From: Scheffersomyces stipitis CBS 6054
Lineage: Eukaryota > Ascomycota > Pichiomycetes > Serinales > Debaryomycetaceae
Length of the DNA: 64,000 nucleotides
Assembly: GCF_000209165.1 (NCBI RefSeq)
Contig: NC_009045.1
Location: 1,426,001 to 1,490,000, forward strand
Direction: 5' to 3'
Below, piece by piece: positions 1-8,589 of this stretch (position 1 is the stretch's first letter; each line of letters opens with the position of its first letter). The translations under genes were made by a program, and so were the position numbers. The notes under the pieces are model-generated. The model was not told the DNA's origin, searched no databases, and worked only from the letters and a program-made list of their open reading frames with translations.

Positions 1-219
1 GATAAGTAAAGCGACGAAAACAAGCTTGACATACAAGGAAACTTTTTTGACGAAAAGTGGATTCAATGCGTTTCCACTGGGTGAGTACAATGGAGAAGTC
101 CAACCTGGCAGTTCTATTTTGTACAACGATTCGAGGCCAACAATCAATTCATGGCCAACAATGTGAACAGAACCAAGAGGGTTTAGCTTCAGCAACCACA
201 AATGTGTGATTGAGTCCAT
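1..219 (-). CDS. Partial gene of unknown function, cut by left edge
   Basis: An open frame of 73 codons starts at an ATG at 219-217 on the minus strand and runs off the left end of the window without a stop. The visible N-terminus reads MDSITHLWLLKLNPLGSV (CTG codon at residue 10, possibly Ser in a CTG-clade yeast). The last residues before the edge (VSLYVKLVFVALLI) are hydrophobic and could begin a membrane segment. I do not recognise the family. It counts as a gene only because the frame is open to the edge and starts at a plausible ATG; chance is not excluded for this length. Confidence 0.45.
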   Translation of the reverse strand, partial: MDSITHLWLLKLNPLGSVHIVGHELIVGLESLYKIELPGWTSPLYSPSGNALNPLFVKKVSLYVKLVFVALLI

Positions 220-862
220 GCTATTAAACAATTGAGTGAAAATTCAGAACTTTGGTGTTGTATAGTGTGAAAAAAACTAGGACCGGGAAATCAAGGATAA
301 TTAACGGAATAACCAACAGAATGGGCACGATAGTCTCCTGAAAAAGGACAAACTGCTTCAGCTGAGAAAAACCAGTTCAACAGAAAAGAATGTGAAAACA
401 AGCAGTGGCGGAAAGAGTCTAATATTTAACGAAAGTTATGAATTTCTATCAAGGAACGGTGTACCAGTTAGAATCACTTTTGTACTGCAATTCCAGGTCC
501 ATGTTCGATATGGCTTCAAAGACGCAGCCATCCTGTATGCCATTGGATTATTATTAGGTGTCCCCAGTTGATAAGGAACTATGCAGATATTATATTCAGT
601 CCTACATAAGCTTCCATAGTGAAGGAAGTGCGTGGAAGCTTTTATGGCTGACACATGCAGCACCTTTAACCGAGAGTAAGGTAGCGCATGTCTGCATATG
701 ATTTGGTAAATAAGGTTAAACTTCAGAGCCTTACCTTCACTGGTTGTTTCAGGTGAGCCGTACCACGAAATGTTCAAGTTTTCATTTGAAGTTTCCAAAT
801 AGTGTGTTATCTTAACAAACTCCACACTTTTCTTGGGAAAACTTCATGCCACTGTCCGGTTT

Positions 863-900
863 ATTTCGGCTTGCGCGCTCGATTTCGGCTTGTGCGCTCG
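863..900. repeat. Two-copy 19-bp tandem repeat
   Basis: Two adjacent copies of ATTTCGGCTTGYGCGCTCG differ at one position, and a third copy begins with ATT. The unit is GC-rich compared with the surrounding AT-rich DNA. No function can be assigned. Confidence 0.7.
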
Positions 901-1284
901 ATTGCTTGTTCACTCTGGCAATCTGTTTGGTCCACAAAAATTGCATTCCTAGTCTCTTCAATAAAAAGTTAAGAATTTTGCATTGCTACTGAGTATAGTT
1001 GCAGTTGTAGATTGAGTACGAGGAAAGGTTGCCCATAATTGGTTGTGATTCTCCAGTTTTTTCGAAGATTCGTGGCAGTTCAATCGCGAGTAGGACAATG
1101 TGCGTATAGCGGTGCTCTTTGCATTTATTATTAACAAACAAAACCTTCGCTTTACAAGAATCTCCTTCACGTACGGAAAGAAGTCTAAAAGTGTCTTCTA
1201 TGCTGCTAACTCCTAGGTCAATGCCAGCTTGTAGTATTTAGGTGTCTCTTCCAACTTGCTTAACTTCAGTCACCATATATCCTG

Positions 1285-1345
1285 CACGTGACAAGTTTCG
1301 TTCGCGCAAAATTAGGGTTAGGGCTGCAAGTTCTGTTTGCACGTG
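1285..1345. promoter_or_regulatory. Tbf1/Cbf1-like composite site
   Basis: CACGTG occurs at 1285-1290 and again at 1340-1345. TTAGGGTTAGGG lies between them at 1312-1323. In C. albicans and relatives, Tbf1 (TTAGGG-type) and Cbf1 (CACGTG) sites together mark ribosomal protein promoters, and Tbf1 also marks snoRNA genes. The site lies beyond the 3' end of RPS28, so RPS28 is not the natural target; either a neighbour to the left or an unannotated RNA would be. Confidence 0.55.
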
Positions 1346-1651
1346 ACGAGACTGCACTGTGAAAAATTGAATCTACATGCTACACTTACATTTCTGGTAA
1401 ACCTATATGTATTAAAAGATTTTGGAATGGATGAATAGTAAGACAAGGAGTAAGATAAAAGACCATTGGTCACACAACATACTTATCCCTGCGCCAACCT
1501 TCAAAATTGAAAAGAACCCACAATCACTGTAAATTTGACTGAATCATTGGATTTATAAATACATGACGTTGTAGCATAAGCCAGCAATAGTTTCAAGTAC
1601 TGATGATATTGTTGGAATATGTATTGTAATCTTTTCAGGAGTATGATAGAC

Positions 1652-1959
1652 TTAACGCAATCTTCTGGCTTCACGTTCAGATTCCATCAAGCACAAGATG
1701 TCGTTTTCTCTGACTGGGCCCTTGACGTTTCTGACGATAGTTCTGGAAGAGTCTTCCAAGAATTCGACTCTGACCTGGGTGACACCACCTCTGGAACCGG
1801 TTCTACCCAAAACCTTGATAACCTTAGCTAAAGTAACTGGAGTCTTAGCGTCCTGAAAAATCGTTAGTATTGCTCATTCTTTAGCGGGAGATTTTGATAA
1901 TTCATCCAACTGCAAGAACGTTACGTTCTTGCAAAGATCTGGCACTAGTTACTTACCAT
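1652..1959 (-). CDS. RPS28: 40S ribosomal protein S28 (eS28), spliced
   Basis: Exon 2 (1652-1852) encodes [20 protein letters not shown] and the rest of eS28, ending in [10 protein letters not shown] before TAA. Exon 1 is only the ATG at 1959-1957, followed at once by the 5' splice site GTAAGT. The intron (1853-1956) contains the branch point TACTAAC (plus strand 1863-1869) and ends in CAG. The spliced product is 67 residues, the usual eS28 length. eS28 is a small OB-fold protein of the 40S head near the mRNA exit. S. cerevisiae RPS28A and RPS28B lack introns, so this architecture differs. CACGTG at 2115-2120 lies about 155 bp upstream and may be a promoter element. In S. cerevisiae, Rps28b represses its own mRNA through a 3' UTR hairpin and Edc3; whether that applies here is unknown. 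Confidence 0.95.
1853..1956 (-). other. Spliceosomal intron of RPS28
   Basis: A 104-bp intron with 5' site GTAAGT, branch point TACTAAC and 3' site CAG. The branch point lies only about 10 nt from the 3' splice site. It interrupts the gene directly after the start codon, an arrangement common in yeast ribosomal protein genes. Confidence 0.92.
1911..1933. repeat. Perfect inverted repeat inside the RPS28 intron
   Basis: The arms are TGCAAGAACGT (1911-1921) and ACGTTCTTGCA (1923-1933), separated by one base. In the transcript this is an 11-bp perfect inverted repeat located 23-45 nt into the intron, between the 5' splice site and the branch point. The innermost pairs must open to form a loop, leaving a stem of about 10 bp. 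Confidence 0.85.
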
Positions 1960-4104
1960 TTTTAATTGCTGATTTTTGTAGATCAAGAGAAGAAGACATT
2001 TACAAGAAGAAGAAGTTCCTATAGTTGAAAAAAATTTTCCTGGAGAGTGTGTGTATGGAAGACAAAATGAGTGTGCACATAGTTAATGAAAGATTATGGA
2101 GGCACATGACTAATCACGTGCTAGTAGCTACCCAGAGAGTGGATAGTTGCAACAAGAGGGACATTTTCATTTACAAATACTTGGTAATTATATATTTCTT
2201 GAAAGGATTTCTTATATAGGTTCTTGATGAAAGCAATAAGCTGCCAATTAAATGGAGATTCCCTGCCTTCGGGTTCGTAGACATTTTTGCAACTTGAATG
2301 GCGGGCAGTCAGTGAGCTGAAAGCAGAAGCTTCTAACTTCAATTCACCCTACTTAATTGTTCTTCTACTTATTTGATCTTCGTAATTGAGGAAGTAGAAT
2401 TGAAGCAACTCCATTGATTTGGCATCTCTTGAGCCGATTGCCCAACTATTTGATAGTGGAATCAGCTGACTTTGGTGTTGTGACGCCTACCACCACTTCT
2501 CTGTCGAAGATGTGCTCATGGATCACCATTAGACTTGGGGGATGCAGTATTTCTGGTTTCAGGTGGTGTAAAAGAAGAACTTTTTCTTCAATTGCTGCAA
2601 TCACGTCTACTAATCATCAGAGGTAATTTAAGTGTGCTAAGTATACAGTGCTGTACGCATCCTATAAATGCCATTAGGGTATATTTTGCTTCATTTAAGA
2701 CCGCTCTCATCAATGCAGTTTTGATCATTGGAGAGAAATAGCAGTAGACCAAGCACTTATATAGATATCTAACAGTTTCTTTGGTTACTGACATAATGGG
2801 CAGAAACGATAGAGGTAGATTAAAGTGCCTATCGTATAGAAAGAAGAATACCATTAGCTACTGTGTGCTCTACAGGCAAACAGCAGCTAGTAGTGGTTCC
2901 CGACATGTCCTTTCAATAATTGGGGATCCATTGGAATATGTAAAGAGATTGAAGACGTCTCGGTATAGTATCAAATCACCTTTTCCAGATCCTACGACAG
3001 TCTTGTCTTGGAAACTAATGGGTGAGAAAAAAGAAACCAAAGAGACAGGCAAATATTTTCCTTCGTTCCAATCCCGATGAAATTTTCCTTGCCAGAAGTC
3101 AGTCTTAGCAACCTGATCTCGTTTGGCACCCTGCTACTAAAACTGCTGCCAGTACGCCAATCTAGATAGGGCTGATGCACAGCATGCAGGTGTTCATGTT
3201 TTGTGTCAAGAAAATACGCACTGCGAAAATAATATGTCAACTAACAATACACTTTTTGTTCCTTTTTAGTGAAACTTTGTCCCAAGGTGCGCTAATGCCA
3301 ATTAGAAGGTCTCTTAAATCAGGAAACAATCCAATTGAGTCAAACGGGTTTAAAGAGTTGTCCACCACTTTCGGGCATGTCAAATCAAATCTAGGGAAGT
3401 CATACGGACAGTGTCTGGATGTTGTTGGGTTGGCAGCCCAGATTGGATTCTAACTGTTAGCTTCGACGCCAAAAAAAGAAATTCTGCTTGAAAACGCAAC
3501 TGAAGAAGCGACAGCGGTTAAATTGTCATTATCTTGTGAGTTTGAAGTTGGCATTTTCAGCCGTTTCTTTTTGATTTAAAGGTGAAGCTATTGGAGTTAC
3601 GGCGGTTATCTCCGCATGGCTGAGTCGGCCTTGACGGTTTGGGCACACCCGAGCTGTGTCTCGTGACCGCGAAGTGAAGCATTCGGGATTTATTTCAGCT
3701 TCCGCACAGCTTCCGAAGATCTTCTACATTAAATCCGAGCTCTTGCCGAGTTCCGTTATCAAAAAATGTTTGAAGCGGTTAACAAATTTCCAGTCTTCGC
3801 CACGGTTGAAAACTCACGTGCTGTCTACACCTAGACGAATATATAAGAGGCGAAATCTGCTGGGCTGAACCGAGTAGATAAACGGCACCAAACTACAATT
3901 CATACCAGTATCAAAATCAAAACCAACACCGAACAGACTCGTTTTCATAGTCAGTTGCTGAAATTCCACAGTCATATTGTCATATTCTTCTGATCTCCTT
4001 CCATACAGAAACTCATAAAGTCTACTTTTATTCGTTTTGTCTACTTTCATCCTTTTTCATCAGGCCCAGATCTACAAACACTTCAATATCATTGACACAT
4101 AAAA
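1960..4104. other. Long intergenic region, no convincing gene
   Basis: About 2.1 kb between RPS28 (divergent) and the CLD1-like hydrolase. It carries CACGTG at 2115-2120, presumably for RPS28. The part nearest the hydrolase has zinc-cluster-type sites and a TATA box (listed separately). Around 3241-3454 a segment looks like a 3' splice site (CTAAC then TTTTTAG) followed by about 60 open codons, but no upstream exon was identified. Other open frames here are short and unrecognised. Confidence 0.5.
3604..3847 (+). promoter_or_regulatory. Putative promoter of the CLD1-like gene
   Basis: CGG-N6-CCG lies at 3604-3615, the inverted geometry used by some Gal4-type zinc-cluster activators such as Ppr1. 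CCGAG is repeated 11 bp apart at 3735 and 3746. CACGTG is at 3815-3820 and a TATA box TATATAAG at 3840-3847, about 260 bp before the ATG. The assignment to the downstream gene is by position and orientation only. Confidence 0.4.
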
Positions 4105-5508
4105 ATGGCTACTGAGACACGAGATGCTACTGAGCGCATGAACTCCAAGAAGAGCGAGTTCAACGACGGAAGAAAGCGTGCTCCTTATACTTGGACCGAT
4201 TCGTTCAAGGACTGGATCAAACAGTCGTTCCAGAGTAGATACACCGATGAGAAGGTGGAAGCCAAGTTGCTCTCGGTGTTGCCATTCTTCCCGGAATCCG
4301 ACGGAAAGAGAAGAGCCCAAATCATCAACACCGACATTGGCAATGGCAAGTACATCCACGAGTTGTATATCGAGAACACCGAGAAGCCAGAGCCATGGAC
4401 GCCTTCCAAAAACGGAGATCTAGAGCCTTCTAGAGACGTCGTGTTGATCCACGGATATGCTGCTTCTTTGGGTTTGTTCATAGATAACTACGATTCGCTT
4501 TCAAAGATTCCCGGTATCAAAATCCACGCTATAGACTTGTTAGGATTTGGATTTTCCGCAAGACCCAACTTCCCTTCATTTCCTTCAAATACTAAACAAG
4601 ACGTCTACGCTGTTGAGAACTGGTTCATAGACTCGATTGAAGAATGGAGAAAGAGAAGAAATATAAACCGCTTTGTCTTAATGGGCCATTCCTTTGGCGG
4701 CTACTTGAGTTGTGCTTATGCCTTGAAATACAATAAAAAGATACTAGACGAAAATACTGGCATCAAGACAAATTTGATAGATAAGTTGGTATTAATTTCT
4801 CCTGTTGGTTTGGAGAGAAACAAATTCTCGCTTTTGAAGAATAATTTAGAGCCATACGTCTCTCATGAACAACAGCAGATCGAAAACCTCAAGAGTCCTT
4901 CTCTTGCTATCCAACAAGAAGTGTTAGCAAATCAAGAAGAAATCGTCCATGGTGAAGCCGTTTCTGTTCCACAGGACTCTGAAGAAGTTGAGGAACCAAA
5001 AACGAGAAGAAGAAAGATAGTAGATTTCATGTGGGAAAAGAACTTTTCGCCTTTTTCTATTATTCGTAATGCTGGTCCCATGAAGTCCAAGTTCATTTCG
5101 GCTTGGACGACTCATAGATTTGCTCACACATACTATAAGAATCCAGAAAGCTTCCAAAACGTGCATGATTATATATATAGAGTTTTCAACGCTAAGGGAT
5201 CTGGTGAGTATGCCATCACTAGAGTGTTGGCCATTGGGGCAGTGGCTAAGTTGCCATTGTTGGATAGATGTCCAGAAAAGTTTGTCAACATGGGTTTGCC
5301 TACTTTGTGGATGTACGGTGACAAGGACTGGATGAACGAAGAAGCTGGTTTGGAAATGACCAATGAGATCAACGACTTGTCCATGAAACAGCATTCTGCC
5401 AAGATGGCCTACTTCAAGATTTTGACCAACTCTGGACATCATCTTTACTTGGACAACCCCCCAGCTTTTGCAAGAGAAGTCTTCAAATTTTTGGGATTTA
5501 GACGTTAG
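4105..5508 (+). CDS. Alpha/beta hydrolase, CLD1/ICT1/ECM18 (CGI-58/ABHD5) family
   Basis: A 467-residue protein with an alpha/beta-hydrolase core. HGYAAS near residue 115 is the oxyanion-strand motif, GHSFGG at 194-199 is the nucleophile elbow with Ser196, and HHLYLDNP near 446 contains the HX4D element of the CGI-58 family. An acidic, low-complexity insert (about residues 260-305) separates cap and core. S. cerevisiae has three members: Cld1 (mitochondrial cardiolipin-specific phospholipase), Ict1 (lysophosphatidate acyltransferase activity) and Ecm18. The length matches Cld1 and Ecm18. No classical presequence is evident in MATETRDATERMNSKK. A Puf3-like TGTAAATA three bases after the stop hints at a mitochondrial role. 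The family call is firm; the paralogue is not resolved. Confidence 0.88.
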   Translation: MATETRDATERMNSKKSEFNDGRKRAPYTWTDSFKDWIKQSFQSRYTDEKVEAKLLSVLPFFPESDGKRRAQIINTDIGNGKYIHELYIENTEKPEPWTPSKNGDLEPSRDVVLIHGYAASLGLFIDNYDSLSKIPGIKIHAIDLLGFGFSARPNFPSFPSNTKQDVYAVENWFIDSIEEWRKRRNINRFVLMGHSFGGYLSCAYALKYNKKILDENTGIKTNLIDKLVLISPVGLERNKFSLLKNNLEPYVSHEQQQIENLKSPSLAIQQEVLANQEEIVHGEAVSVPQDSEEVEEPKTRRRKIVDFMWEKNFSPFSIIRNAGPMKSKFISAWTTHRFAHTYYKNPESFQNVHDYIYRVFNAKGSGEYAITRVLAIGAVAKLPLLDRCPEKFVNMGLPTLWMYGDKDWMNEEAGLEMTNEINDLSMKQHSAKMAYFKILTNSGHHLYLDNPPAFAREVFKFLGFRR

Positions 5509-6057
5509 TTTGTAAATAGTTTGCATAATTTATGATAAATTGTAACCCAAAATTAGTAGCGAAGTAGATTTTCGAGAAAATATGACAATTTTTAAAACAC
5601 TTGAAATTAAAAACTCGATAAATTTGTATTGAATTGGTCAAATCATCTCCTCATCTATATACACCAATATCAATTCATCTTTTTAAGATAATCGAAGTAA
5701 TTGAAGAAGATTCATACATTATATTTGGGTGCAAAATAGAGCAAGACGTCACGTGACCAGAAGATGTGACTAAAAGTTTTGAAACACCACAAGAATGCTT
5801 GAGCTCCATAAACCGATGATAATTTCCCAATCAAAAGCACTTAGTTATTGATTGAAATATTGTATTTCTCCTTGGAGAGTCGTAGTCCCCATAATATTTA
5901 CCCTTCGTTATGACTAAATCTTGAAAGCAATACGGCTGCTGGTTCACGTGACTCATTGCCTGCAGTATACAGTCCAGAATTAAAAAATTCTAATCTAAAG
6001 ACAATTCTTCATTCTTTCTCTAGTTTCCTTCTCATCTACCAATTTTGTAGCAAGACG
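5509..6057 (+). promoter_or_regulatory. GLN4 upstream region with overlapping Cbf1 and Gcn4 sites
   Basis: CACGTGACTCA at 5945-5955 merges CACGTG (Cbf1 type) with TGACTCA (the Gcn4 consensus), about 105 bp before the GLN4 ATG. A second CACGTG lies at 5750-5755 in GACGTCACGTGACC. Aminoacyl-tRNA synthetase genes are common Gcn4 targets, so general amino acid control of GLN4 is plausible. The codons in frame upstream of 6058 contain no ATG. Confidence 0.6.
5511..5518 (+). promoter_or_regulatory. Puf3-like motif in 3' UTR
   Basis: TGTAAATA lies two bases after the stop codon of the CLD1-like gene. It matches the UGUAHAUA core bound by Puf3, which in yeast controls nuclear-encoded mitochondrial mRNAs. 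Confidence 0.4.
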
Positions 6058-8457
6058 ATGTCTAGTGACGAAGAATTGGTTGCGCTTTTTGAGCGTGTCG
6101 GATTGTCCGACAAAAAGTCCGTTGAAATCATCAAGAACAAAAAAGTGTCTGCATCACTCTCTGCGATTCTTGATGAAGCGAAGATAGATTCCGCTGTGGA
6201 AGAGAAGAAGTTGTCACTTTTGCACCAATTAGCTGTAGAAACGAGCAAGTCCACTAGCACCAACAACCGAGTTTTGGTTTCGGCAGCTATTTTGGATGGC
6301 AGGATCAAGACGAACTTGCAAATTTCAGAGGCTGTCAAGTTCATCAGTGGTAAAGAAAATGGTTCAGTTTCAGTAGACGAGTTGAACGACGCTGCTGGAG
6401 TTGGCCAAGAGCTCTCGGCCGAAGATGTCAAGGCTGTTATTGCTGACTGGATGAATTCTAATAAGCAAGAAATAGAGTCAAAGCGTTACTCGGTGCTTCC
6501 AAGAGTTTTGGGTGAAGTCAAAAAGTTACCTTCCTTGAAATGGGCTGCTCCCAATTTGTTCAAGCCGATTATTGACGATTTGTTTTTGCAATTCTGCGGT
6601 CCCAAGGATGACAGAGACGTAGTAAAGAAAGAAAAAAAGAAGAAGGCACCTGCTGCTAGTGGTGATGCCAAGAGTAAAACTGTTGAGCCAGAAAGATCCA
6701 TGTTTTCGGAGGGTTTCTTGGGAGACTTGCATAAACCTGGTGATCAGCCTCAGAAGTATCCTGAATTGATCAAGGAACATTTGGCTTTCTCCAAGGGTAA
6801 AGTTTTGACTAGATTCCCACCTGAACCCAACGGGTTCTTGCACATTGGGCATTCCAAGGCCATCATGGTGAATTTCGGATACGCAAAGTTCCATGACGGA
6901 AATTGTTATTTGCGTTTCGACGATACCAATCCTGAAGCAGAGGAGGAAGTGTACTTCAACTCGATCAAGGATATGGTCGAATGGTTGGGATTCGAGCCTT
7001 GGAAGATTACCTACTCGTCTGACTACTTTGACCAGTTGTATGATTTGGCCGAGAAGTTGATCAACTCTGGATACGCCTACGTTTGCCAATGTACCCCAGA
7101 AGAAGTCAAGGCTAATCGTGGTATGAAGCCAGATGGAACTTTGGGTGGAGAAAGAAGTGCATGTTCTCATCGTAGCAAGTCTGTCGAGCAGAACTTGGAA
7201 GAGTTCCGCAAGATGAAGAACGGAGGATATGCTGTAGGAGAAGCTACTCTCAGAATGAAACAGGACTTAGAATCGCCATCGCCACAGATGTGGGACTTGG
7301 TAGCCTACAGAGTCTTGAACACTCCTCATCATCGTACTGGCGATAAGTGGAAGATCTATCCTACGTACGACTTCACACACTGTTTGGTGGATTCCTTTGA
7401 AAACATCAGTCACTCTTTGTGTACGACTGAGTTCAGACTTTCTCGTGAGTCTTACGAATGGTTGTGTGATGTATTGCACGTCTACAGACCAGCCCAGAGA
7501 GAATACGGCCGTTTGAACATCACCGGTACCATCATGTCCAAGAGAAAGATCGCCAAGTTGGTCAACGAGGGTTACGTCAGAGGTTGGGACGATCCAAGAT
7601 TGTACACCTTGGAAGCCATCAGACGTCGTGGTATTCCTCCTGGTGCCATCTTGTCTTTCATCAACACTTTGGGTGTCACCACTTCCACCACCAACATCCA
7701 GGCTGTCAGATTCGAAAGTGCCGTGAGAGGTTTCTTGGACCAAACTACTCCTCGTTTAATGATGGTATTGAACCCTATAGAAGTAGTCGTAGACAATGTT
7801 GACGAAGACTACGAAGAAACCATTGAGATTCCTTACAAGCCAGGTAAGGGCGGCGAATCTTTTGGTTCCAGAACCATCAAGTTCGGCAAGAGAGTCTACA
7901 TCGATAGGGCCGACATCCGTGAAGAGGAAGCCGACAAGGATTACTTTAGATTGGCACCTGGCCAGCCTGTTGGTTTGATGAAGGTTCCTTTCAACATTCT
8001 GTTTAAATCTGTAGAGAAGGATGCCGACGGAAATATCACCAAGGTGCATGTCAACTACGACAACGACGGAGCCGTCAAGAAGCCCAAGACGTTCATCCAC
8101 TGGGTGCCTAAGAAGGACGCTATTCCTGTGAAACAAGTGAGAATCTACAACCAGTTGTTTCACAGCGAAAACCCTCTGGCCCATCCAGATGGCTACTTGG
8201 CAGATATCAACCCAGATTCAGAAGAGGTTATTGTTGGTGCTGTCGTAGAACCTTCGTTCAGAGACGTCGTCAAGAAGTCTCCATTGAACGCTGAGGTCGC
8301 CGGCAGTCAGTTCAACATCAAGGAGAAGAAGGGCAACAACACCGTCAGATTCCAGGCTTTACGTGAAGGCTACTTCTGTGAAGACAAGGACTCTACAGCC
8401 GACGAGGTTGTGTTGAACAGAATTGTGACCTTGAAGGAAGACTCTGCTAAGAACTGA
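6058..8457 (+). CDS. GLN4: Glutamine--tRNA ligase, cytosolic
   Basis: A 799-residue class I synthetase that charges tRNA-Gln. An N-terminal fungal/eukaryotic appendage (about 1-185) and a Lys-rich linker (KKEKKKKA, about 188-195) precede the catalytic core. The HIGH signature is in FLHIGHSKA (His near 262). LRFDDTNPEAEEE follows, and the KMSKS equivalent is MSKRK near 493. The C-terminal anticodon-binding beta-barrels include GVTTSTTNIQAVRFESAVRG. S. cerevisiae Gln4 is 809 residues and very similar throughout. The start at 6058 was chosen because it is the first in-frame ATG and aligns with yeast MSS.EEL. CTG codons 648 and 707 fall at positions that are Ser in the yeast protein as I recall it. 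Confidence 0.97.
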   Translation: MSSDEELVALFERVGLSDKKSVEIIKNKKVSASLSAILDEAKIDSAVEEKKLSLLHQLAVETSKSTSTNNRVLVSAAILDGRIKTNLQISEAVKFISGKENGSVSVDELNDAAGVGQELSAEDVKAVIADWMNSNKQEIESKRYSVLPRVLGEVKKLPSLKWAAPNLFKPIIDDLFLQFCGPKDDRDVVKKEKKKKAPAASGDAKSKTVEPERSMFSEGFLGDLHKPGDQPQKYPELIKEHLAFSKGKVLTRFPPEPNGFLHIGHSKAIMVNFGYAKFHDGNCYLRFDDTNPEAEEEVYFNSIKDMVEWLGFEPWKITYSSDYFDQLYDLAEKLINSGYAYVCQCTPEEVKANRGMKPDGTLGGERSACSHRSKSVEQNLEEFRKMKNGGYAVGEATLRMKQDLESPSPQMWDLVAYRVLNTPHHRTGDKWKIYPTYDFTHCLVDSFENISHSLCTTEFRLSRESYEWLCDVLHVYRPAQREYGRLNITGTIMSKRKIAKLVNEGYVRGWDDPRLYTLEAIRRRGIPPGAILSFINTLGVTTSTTNIQAVRFESAVRGFLDQTTPRLMMVLNPIEVVVDNVDEDYEETIEIPYKPGKGGESFGSRTIKFGKRVYIDRADIREEEADKDYFRLAPGQPVGLMKVPFNILFKSVEKDADGNITKVHVNYDNDGAVKKPKTFIHWVPKKDAIPVKQVRIYNQLFHSENPLAHPDGYLADINPDSEEVIVGAVVEPSFRDVVKKSPLNAEVAGSQFNIKEKKGNNTVRFQALREGYFCEDKDSTADEVVLNRIVTLKEDSAKN

Positions 8458-8573
8458 TACGATTCGCAGCCATTGTACCTACAATAGACATAGTAAATAT
8501 AAATACATATTAATATCCATAATGATCCTGCTGTAGTTGGTGACATCACCATCCGCACCGGTAGCTTTGCTTT

Positions 8574-8589
8574 TGACGTAATGACGTAA
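8574..8589. promoter_or_regulatory. Tandem TGACGTAA sites
   Basis: Two abutting copies of TGACGTAA form a 16-bp unit. TGACGTAA resembles CRE-type bZIP sites (ATF/CREB family; Sko1-like and Hac1-like proteins in yeasts). It lies about 115 bp after the GLN4 stop, with no recognised gene immediately downstream on either strand. Confidence 0.4.

Larger units (their letters stand above)
220..1651. other. Gene-poor intergenic region
   Basis: About 1.4 kb between the left-edge gene and the RPS28 stop. The open frames here are short and have no recognisable protein character. It holds a 19-bp tandem repeat (863-900) and a composite site resembling C. albicans Tbf1/Cbf1 promoter elements (1285-1345), listed separately. 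No tRNA-like B box or known small RNA was recognised. Confidence 0.5.

Noticed and set aside
1609..1625. TGTTGGAATAT resembling the start of a Ty1 LTR
   Set aside because: Only the first dozen bases match; it lies in the RPS28 3' flank with no LTR end or target duplication.
1619..1831. Open frame opposite RPS28
   Set aside because: It is the antisense shadow of the RPS28 second exon.
5956..6057. 34-codon N-terminal extension of GLN4
   Set aside because: It begins with TTG and has no ATG; the ATG at 6058 aligns with the yeast start.
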